Origin: Asterochloris sp. CNOR1
Taxonomy: Eukaryota; Chlorophyta; Trebouxiophyceae; Trebouxiales; Trebouxiaceae
Direction: 5' to 3'
DNA length: 64,000 bases
Assembly: GCA_963969365.1 (NCBI GenBank)
Contig: OZ017746.1
Coordinates: 1,798,001 to 1,862,000 of the forward strand
In this document: positions 57,301 through 64,000 of the stretch, one piece after another
How positions within the stretch are numbered: position 1 is the stretch's first letter
How the letters are laid out: every line of letters begins with the position of its first letter
Made by a program: the position numbers and the translations under genes
Notes under the pieces: model-generated
Told to the model about the DNA's origin: nothing
The model's database searches: none
The model's input: the letters and a program-made list of their open reading frames with translations, nothing else

Positions 57301-60300
57301 CACCTAGACGGAGGCACTCATGTCTGAGTGAGCTCAGCAAAGGCAGGCTCAACGAGCTGGTCAACCTGTCCTGCAGCAAGAAGACCGCAAATTAGGGGCT
57401 GCTGCTGCTTGCTCAGGGTGGCGGAGGCAGGGCCAGTGCAGCGAGTATCTAGGTGGTGCGCACTGAGACAGTGCTGTAGCAGGACCGGCCTCTGAATGCA
57501 GGGATTCTGAGGCAATGCTGCGGCACACAGGCAGGCCCGTCCCTGCTTGCCTGCAGTAGGGAGGCGCGCCTGATGGTCACAAACACGTTGGGCCCCATGC
57601 CCATCATGGCGGCCATGTCTGCATCACGGTTGCTCTCTCGGTCGCGGCGCACAACTGTTGTGAATACCCGTGTGCGCTCCTGGAAGGGGATCAGAAAGGG
57701 CGCATGCCTACAGGGGCAAACAGCAGCAAATGTCAGGAGGGGATCGGAAAAGGGGCCTGACTTAGATTGCAGCCTGGCACAGGAGAAGATGCACACCTGA
57801 GAATGGCCCACACACGGGTGTGGGTGGCCTCCATGAGCCCGCCTGAGACGGCTGCTGCTGATCGGACCTCCTGCTGAAACAGCTCTGGCGCCAGGTTGTC
57901 GGCATAGAATGCTGCAGGAGGGGCAAATGGCCGGCGGCTGTTACGGTCAAACAGCTGCCCCAGCAGCTTGCCAACAGACTGTTTCAGTGCAATCCGTAGC
58001 TGAGCTGCAGGCCCCTGGAAGGTGCCTGCACAGCAGGACAAGGCAGCGTCAGCCAAAGGCAGTCAGCCAAGTTTCACACATTTGGGCTTGGGCACTATTC
58101 ATCAGTCCTTTCTGCCTGTGTCAGTGGGGAACAGCACAGCCACATTTTGGTGATCTCCAGCCAACGAGTGCCTGTCAACGAGTGCCTGTCAGCATTCCCA
58201 GACCACATCAGCATCGATGCAGAGTGCTGCAGCAGTTCAGCCAGCCCAGCAGGCTGCTAAGGTTTCCACTGTGGGCAGGCATGCCCTCAGCTACAGCACA
58301 TGCCACAGTGCTTTGTTGCATCTCCAGGGGAACACAGCAGCATACGACACTACACCCTCAAGAGGGCACATCTGGGCTGCTCACCATGGGACGAGGCACT
58401 TTCTGTCCACAGCACGTGCCATAGCGCAAACTTCAGCAACGCCAGCACGCCCGATCTGGGGGCGGCTGGGTCATACAGCTCCGTCAGGGGCAGCGGGCGC
58501 TGGTGCTTGTACATGTCTGTATCTGCGCTGGTGCTGATGAAGGTCGTGTACACCCGGCAAAATATGCAGAGGGGCAGCATCCAGCCAGGGTCGGCTAGTG
58601 CGTCCCGCTGCGGGCTCCAACTGCCTGCTGCAAACGTGCCCTGCAGGTCAGCAGTCCAACTCATGTGTGCATTTGCCCGTCTATAAAAGCAACAAATAGC
58701 TTGGTACAGCATCCTGCCAGAGGCTCTGGCTGCCTGCTGCAAAGGTGGCAGGTTGGGTCGAGGGCTGCATGGCAGCAGCTTGGCTTCAAGCTCCATCTGC
58801 CTCAGCAGACAAAGGCAGTTGGTGCAAAGCCGCAGCAGAGTGCAGAGCCTGCATCAGGAGCAATCGCTCCATGCTGACCTGGGAAGCAGGCAAAGGGTCT
58901 GCACAAAGATATGCTGCCAACCAGGCAATCTTACGCTCTGAGCACGACTCCAGACCCACTGCAAGCAAGCCTCACCCGTAAGCATGAGAACCAGAGGCGG
59001 GGCACCAAGTCCGCAGCCACAGCCAAGTTTATGAGGACCTGTGCCTGAAGGGCCTGCATCTCCAAAAGGCCATGCAGCAGCCTGCACAGGCTGTACACCT
59101 CGCCAGTGGGGACAGTGGGCCCCTCCGGAATGACAGAGGGCAGCTGCTGCTGCACCAGGGCACGCAGCAGGGGCCCCTCCCCCAGCTGCCGCAGCTGAGC
59201 TTGCAGCAGGGGGGGTAGCGACGCAGCTGCATTCCAGGCCAGCATCCCTGCAGGCACCCAGCACGCTCTTGTTGTGCAATGCAGGGCATAGCCACCTGGC
59301 TACCTCCTGGTCCTGCAATTGTGGAGGACCTCATCCTGTGGGCACCTGCCTTGCTCGTCTTGCTGCTACTTCCTGTCAATTGTCAAGCTCCCATGCAAAG
59401 TCCAGGGAACACGCAAAAGGCAGTTGCTTTGTTGACGAGCTGACCTGATTGTGCGCCTGCAAGGGTTGGCTCTGGCACCTCATCGTCCAACAGATCTGCC
59501 TCTGTGTTCACACCACCCAGGACTTGAAAGAGGGGCGTCACTTGCAGCAGCTGCTGCATAACCAGGGCGAAGTGGACGGCTGCTCCTGAGTCGCCCTCTG
59601 CCTGCAGGCAGCAGCTCATGCCTGCATCTCTGCAGGCCACCTTGCTGGCTGGGGGGCTGCATAAGACCGACAAGAAAGCTTGGGCTGCATGCAGTTGTGC
59701 CAGACAAACGCTCCTGATCAGGGCAGATCACACCTGCAGGGCCTTGCCCCCAACCTCTGCCAAGTTGCCCAGCAAGGCGACTGCTGCACCAGCCTTGCCC
59801 CCAATGAGGTCTGCTGGCAGCCACGTGACAACATCGGCGGCAATCATGGGAGAAAGGGCAGTGACTGCCTGGCGCCACAGTCGACTCGACACCTGCAGAA
59901 CATATTTGTGCATGACTTGAGGGCTTCTGAAGCCAGCTGTCAGAGGCCAGCCAGCATGGAGTCCGCCCTGAGCACATCATGCTGTTGTGCAATTCAGGGC
60001 AACCAAATGAGGCACAGCGGTGCACGTGCACTAACACGGACACAGAGGCAGGCTAGAGCACCCACCGTGAGCAGAACATGAGGGCACCGCCCCCACAGCA
60101 GCGGCGCACACAGCAGCTGGGGCACAGTTGAAGCCAGGCTGGCAATCCGGGGCTGCTGCTGCAAACTGACAAAGCGGACTGTCAAGTTGCTGATGAGCAC
60201 TTCTGCCAGCAATATGGGGGCAGCTGCCTGGGCTGGGGCCAGTACGGGGCAGGCAGTCAGCAGCAGGCGTGAGAGGCTCTTGAAGAGCCTCCCCCGGGAT

Positions 60301-61623
60301 GCTAGGCGAGCCAAGACCTGGGCGGCTGCTGCAGGCGCTCCCTGGGGGCCCACTGCAGGCTGCCATGCACTGGGATCTGCACATAGACATGGAGGAAATG
60401 TAAGCAGAATGTTCAATGGGCCAGTGGTGCCTGCATGCAATTGTCAGTAGCAGCAAATGCTGCCAAGGCTCTGGCTTCTGCGTCAGGGCCTCTACAGAGC
60501 ACGAGGCCCAGGAAGAGTGCACCACAGCATCAAAGTAGCGTTCGTACCTGTGAGTCGCAGAAGGACCTCAACCAGGGGTGAAGGCCCAAGAGGCGAGCTG
60601 CTTGAGCTGATCTGCCGTGGCTGCTGGAGCTCTGCCAGGTGTGCGTCACAGTGCAGCATGATGCTCTCCAGAGCAAGGATGCATACTTGGCAGGCCTGCT
60701 GCAGGATGGCACCCAGCAAATGAAGGTTGTGGGCAGTGGCTGCCACAAAAGCCAGGTTTCCTGCACAGAGGCACACCTATGGATTGGGCTGCACAAAGTA
60801 CAGCTGCTTTTGGGCGCTGAGTGTGCAGGCTTGTCCTGTGAGACGTGAGTGGATGCAAGGCCCTTCAAGGCTCTCCCCAGGCAGCGCATGCTTCAAGCCA
60901 CCACAACATTGTGGGAACTGGATCACGATGGTATCAGGACGCACCTGCGCCATCGTGGCACGTCAGCATGAGGGTGGATGCTGCTGCAATGCATTCCACA
61001 TCAGCCTGCTGTGAGGGATCGACAAAGAAAACCAGCTTGCGCAGATAGCCACTGTTGGGCTCCAATGCTAAGCTGCAGCAGACACACCACATTGAGTATC
61101 CAAAGCTGCCTTCGGCCTGCTGTTTGTCATGGAGGCTGGCCAAGCGCATGAGACAGACAGGCATTGGCAGACCTCAAAAACATTCACGGCCCACTCACTG
61201 GTCTGCATGCTCCCCGCGCTGGCCATACTGCTGCTGCCAGTCCTGCCGTGCTTCCTGCTTGGCTGCCTTGACTGCCCGGTAGCTGCGGAAGGCTGCCTGC
61301 AGGGCAACTGACAGCATGCATGCTGCAGGATCCTTCGTCACATTGCCGTTACTAACAGCCCAGCAACTCACTTGGATAGTGGTTGCTGATGTCTGCTCAA
61401 GTTTCTGCTGCTTCCGGCGCTCGCGTTCAAGGCGCGTTCGCTCAAGGATCTGCAGTGGAGAGGCCATTGTAAAGTCCCAGCATGACTGGCTTCACCGTGA
61501 TTGTCTGCAGGAACAGCACACATGACTTTTGATCAGGCATTTCACCTGCTGCCGACTCTCTGATGCTGAGCTCTTGCCTCCCAAGGAGATCTTCTTTGTG
61601 CGTGAGGCACCACTGAAATTCAT
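54374..61623 (-). CDS. HECT-domain E3 ubiquitin ligase, UPL6/UPL7 or UBE3B/UBE3C type
   Basis: Transfers ubiquitin from E2 through a catalytic cysteine to substrates. The start at 61623 gives MNFSGASRTKKISLGGKSSA, the N terminus typical of this subfamily. Then come ILERTRLERERRKQQKLEQT and an IQ-like helix TTIQAAFRSYRAVKAAKQ formed by an in-phase junction near 61380/61306. A long helical middle region (61000-57700) has weak motifs only. The HECT domain begins near DLAPELFQQEVRSA (57890) and RIRIQFINEHGIEEAGVDGG (about 57090-57035). It continues ALELYEFLGRMLGKVLYE, LYTLDPELYNNLMFLRDYK, VEYLHRVADHRLNQQ, LISGGGEGFNVADAR and GYHPDHPVMQNFWK, and ends with TAATCMNLLKLPPYRS, whose Cys is the catalytic residue, and TGFDLS stop at 54374. 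Many small exons were not individually resolved. Confidence 0.92.
58291..58314. repeat. Possible decayed copy of a HECT-ligase exon segment in an intron
   Basis: 58291-58314 matches coding sequence at 58407-58430 in 17 of 24 ungapped positions; on the minus strand both read ALWHVL, followed by a stop in the copy. A short perfect tandem duplication, caacgagtgcctgt twice, also lies in this intron at about 58163-58190. Confidence 0.45.
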
Positions 61624-61894
61624 GCACCAGAGGTCCTTGACGTCTGCAAGCAATACGTCCTGCTCTCTGGGGCAGCAAGGACATCTCTCAAGCAAACATC
61701 AGCTCAGGAGACAACCGTGCATGGTGAAATTGGATTCAATCTGGTACAAACAAACCTCAGTGGTGATCAGCTCCAGCCTCTGCAGGAAGCGCAGTAGGAG
61801 ACAGCTGTCATAGGCGTTTGCAACTCAAGTGGCGCTTCCACTTCCACCCACGGCTGCGGGAGACTGGCAGCAGGGAGCATCAGCCAGAGATTGA
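61624..61894. promoter_or_regulatory. Divergent promoter interval, HECT ligase / Virilizer
   Basis: 271 bases lie between the opposing start codons and must contain both promoters. Nothing specific was recognised beyond position. Confidence 0.45.
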
Positions 61895-64000
61895 ATGTCG
61901 AAGCCTGCTGGGGGAGGCCTGCTGTTCAAGCACATCTTGACGAAACCAAACCTCGGAGATCATGTGGAGGAGGTGACCTGGGACAGACTTGCTACATGCC
62001 TGTTGTCCTCTTTAGATCTCAGGCCTGCATCGTTCAGCAAAAGTTTCAGGGCTGGCTGTAGGCCTTGCACATGCTGCTCAGCCACCACATCCCACCTTGC
62101 TGCAGATTTGCTTTGAGCGACCAGTCCGTCTTACCCGGATTCACGTTGGCTCGGCGCCCGGAGATGCACAAGCTTATGTGCACCTCTTCGCCAGAGACCT
62201 CACAGCGCTTGCAGGAAGCAGAATGCTGTGCCTGCATGAGCGCATCGAGTTGCCTGCCAGCGGGATGAAGGGCCTCAAGTTTGAGGTCAGTTCAGCCGAG
62301 TTGCTTCATGCTGCGCTGCAATGTGCTGCGCAAGCTGCTGGCATGCTGTTAAATTACCTGCCTGGCTGACGCTCCAATTGTTGTGAGGCGGCCAATGGCG
62401 TCCTTTCGACTGCGCTGCAGCATGTCACCGACTGTTTGGTGCTGCGGGGGAGATTCCAGACGCTGCCGCTGCACATATATGGCATACCTCTTCCCCAGAG
62501 CCATCCCATGCAGGTGAAAGATGATGCCAAGTCACTCGTCTGATGCTTAAGCACATCTTTCAAGCAGCATTGCATCCTCTAGACACGAACAACTTCTGGC
62601 AAGATGGCTGCGGTATTGGCAATGCGCCGCCTGGTGCTTGCAGACCGACCAGCAGCTGACAGCTGATGCACAGAGCCGGCTGAAGAACCTTATTGGTTCT
62701 TCCCAAGCAGCAATCTCAGCAGCTGTTACAGCAAACATGCTTCTGCCGCCGCCTTCTGCGACAAGGCTGCCTGTGACGCACTTGCCAGGAGGCTACGTGG
62801 AGCTGCTCAAATCCATGCTGCCGTTCTGGGCCCTGGTGAGCAGCCTCTGCAGCGCACCACACTGCAACCATGGTGACTCATAGACAGAGTACTGGTACTG
62901 CATGCTGTGGCAGTACTGCATTGCTCCACCAGCTGCAACTGGAAGCATGGAAAAGCTTGCTTCTCAAAGAGCCTCAGCAGTGCAATAGCATAGGGCACTG
63001 CCCACTGTGGAGCCAGCCACAGTCCAGCGCAGCTGCCGAGGGGCCTGGCGTGCAGTTGTGTTGGAGCTGCCAGTGGCTGACGGGGTCTGGACATGTAGGT
63101 GCGCACCAAGGAGTCTGCTATGGTGGCCAACCCCATTAACCAGGAGCAGCTGGCTGCCCTGCTGGCCGCAGCCAACAGGGTCTGCAAGCAGGCCTGCACA
63201 CGGGAGGTGCGGTCGCAGACCATTGCTCCACGCGCAGCAGCCGAGCGGCAAGCCGCAGCCAGGGCTGCTGCTGCTAGGTTGCGTGAGGAGAAGGCAGACG
63301 AGCTGGTTGGGGACGCTGTGCTCCCCAGCGAGACGCTGTTCGATCTGGACCCCCCGCTGCAGGAGGCTAAGCAGGTGGGCCAACATGTCTCTGCTGCCTT
63401 TCATTGCCCTTGAAGCTTCTCGTTGCCGACTTGCTTGCCCTGCACTGCCATCGCCCTAGGTGCTTGCCAATGCCTGCATTGCGCTGCCTTGTGCCCCCTC
63501 CACTGCTCTGGCTCTCAGCGCGTGGCAACTCTCAGCGTGTTGCAGTGTCTGTGGCATGCAGCTGGCTCTCAGTTAAGGTAAGGCGCACTCTCATTGGCTG
63601 CTGCCAGACAGCCTGTGACCCCGAAAGGGCTCACACCTCTCCCTCTTGCAGGCTGCTGAGGCCCGGCAGTTTCAGCCCAATGGCTGTGGTTCAGCATAAA
63701 CAGCCTGTATCCAGAGGCTCTCTCTGCAGTCACAGAGCAAGGAACCTGCAGCCGGTGTTTACAAGACAAGTTGAGACCTTCTTTCCTGCAGGCTGCTGAG
63801 GCAGAGGCAGCAGCAGGTGCTGCCCTTAAGGCTGAGCCCCACAATGACGAGCCTGCTGCTGATGAGGACAGCGTGGGGGAGGTGGCAGCGCTGATGGCTG
63901 CTGAGTGGTGCAGCGTGTTGGGGGGCGCCTATGCCTCTGCAGAGTCTGTGGAGTATGGCATGGCTGGTCTGGCAGCCGCCATCATCCTGGCAACCAGCTC
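61895..64000 (+). CDS. VIR: Virilizer (VIR/VIRMA) homologue, m6A writer complex scaffold, 3' part beyond window
   Basis: Scaffold subunit of the N6-methyladenosine mRNA methyltransferase complex (with MTA/MTB/FIP37 partners in plants), acting in the nucleus. Exons 61895-61972, 62106-62285, 62388-62513, 62644-62835, 63099-63374 and 63792 onward join in phase. The N terminus matches plant VIR: LLFKHILTKPNLGDHVEE then ICFERPVRLTRIHV, and CLVLRGRFQTLPLHIYG, equivalent to the LVVRGSYRSLSLIVYG block. A long Ala/Glu-rich coiled or disordered stretch follows (ERQAAARAAAARLREEKADE), then the start of a helical repeat region (AALMAAEWCSVLGG). Plant VIR is about 2000 residues, so most of the gene lies beyond 64000. 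The third acceptor (TTGTGAG) is atypical and least sure. Confidence 0.85.
63645..63662. repeat. Possible copy of the Virilizer exon 6 acceptor in intron 5
   Basis: 63645-63662 matches the true acceptor and first exon bases at 63785-63802 in 17 of 18 positions (ctTGCAG then gctgctgaggc). The stretch is GCTG-rich, so chance similarity is possible, but the position 140 bases upstream fits the pattern in other genes of the window. Confidence 0.45.

Noticed and set aside
1-64000. CRISPR arrays, operons, tRNA or rRNA genes, viral insertions
   Set aside because: No regular short repeats with unique spacers, no cloverleaf or conserved rRNA sequence, no viral structural or polymerase genes; all recognised proteins are spliced eukaryotic genes.

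Overview
This window is nuclear DNA of a moderately GC-rich, intron-dense green alga, most probably a chlorophyte of the Trebouxiophyceae type. Almost every gene is split by introns of roughly 70 to 650 bases, with no operons or bacterial-style ribosome sites. The gene set is plant/algal in character: UDP-sugar pyrophosphorylase, a ubiquitin-like/PI4K-gamma lipid kinase, a Rubisco-LSMT-type SET methyltransferase, a plastid-type FAD oxidoreductase with a transit-like leader, a UPL6/UBE3-type HECT ligase and a plant-type Virilizer. Genus and species cannot be told from the sequence alone.

Layout (16 genes): USP (1-4962, -, 3' end cut by the window), MATE transporter (5488-8760, +), V-ATPase subunit F (8949-10104, -), PIG-L (10346-11591, +), NudC (11871-13620, -), an unknown type I membrane protein (14075-16017, -), DUF155/RMND1-RRG protein (16325-18926, +), cytosolic PheRS beta (19090-24959, -), a double-hotdog thioesterase (25027-27317, +), oligopeptidase B (27417-35516, -), SET methyltransferase with a predicted signal peptide (35819-39967, +), FAD/NAD(P) oxidoreductase (40213-44206, -), alpha-SNAP (44564-47097, +), PI4K gamma (47528-about 54217, -), HECT E3 ligase (54374-61623, -) and Virilizer (61895 to the window end, +). 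Exon chains with consistent phases could be worked out by hand for ten genes; the larger ones are given as spans plus recognised exons.

The genes are housekeeping functions of different pathways (sugar nucleotides, GPI anchors, vesicle fusion, proton pumping, translation, ubiquitin, m6A RNA methylation) and do not form a functional cluster. What ties the window together is architecture: strands alternate at 13 of 15 gene junctions, so most promoters are shared divergently and most terminators face each other. 50 of 60 resolved acceptors end in TGCAG, and about 10 percent of resolved introns use GC-AG borders.

The most striking observation is that several introns contain diverged copies of the adjacent exon edge, splice-site region included, about 80 to 225 bases away. 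Clear cases lie in PheRS beta, oligopeptidase B and PI4K gamma, with weaker ones in alpha-SNAP, Virilizer and the HECT ligase. They look like traces of local tandem duplication enlarging or creating introns. No mobile element, CRISPR array, tRNA or rRNA gene was recognised.
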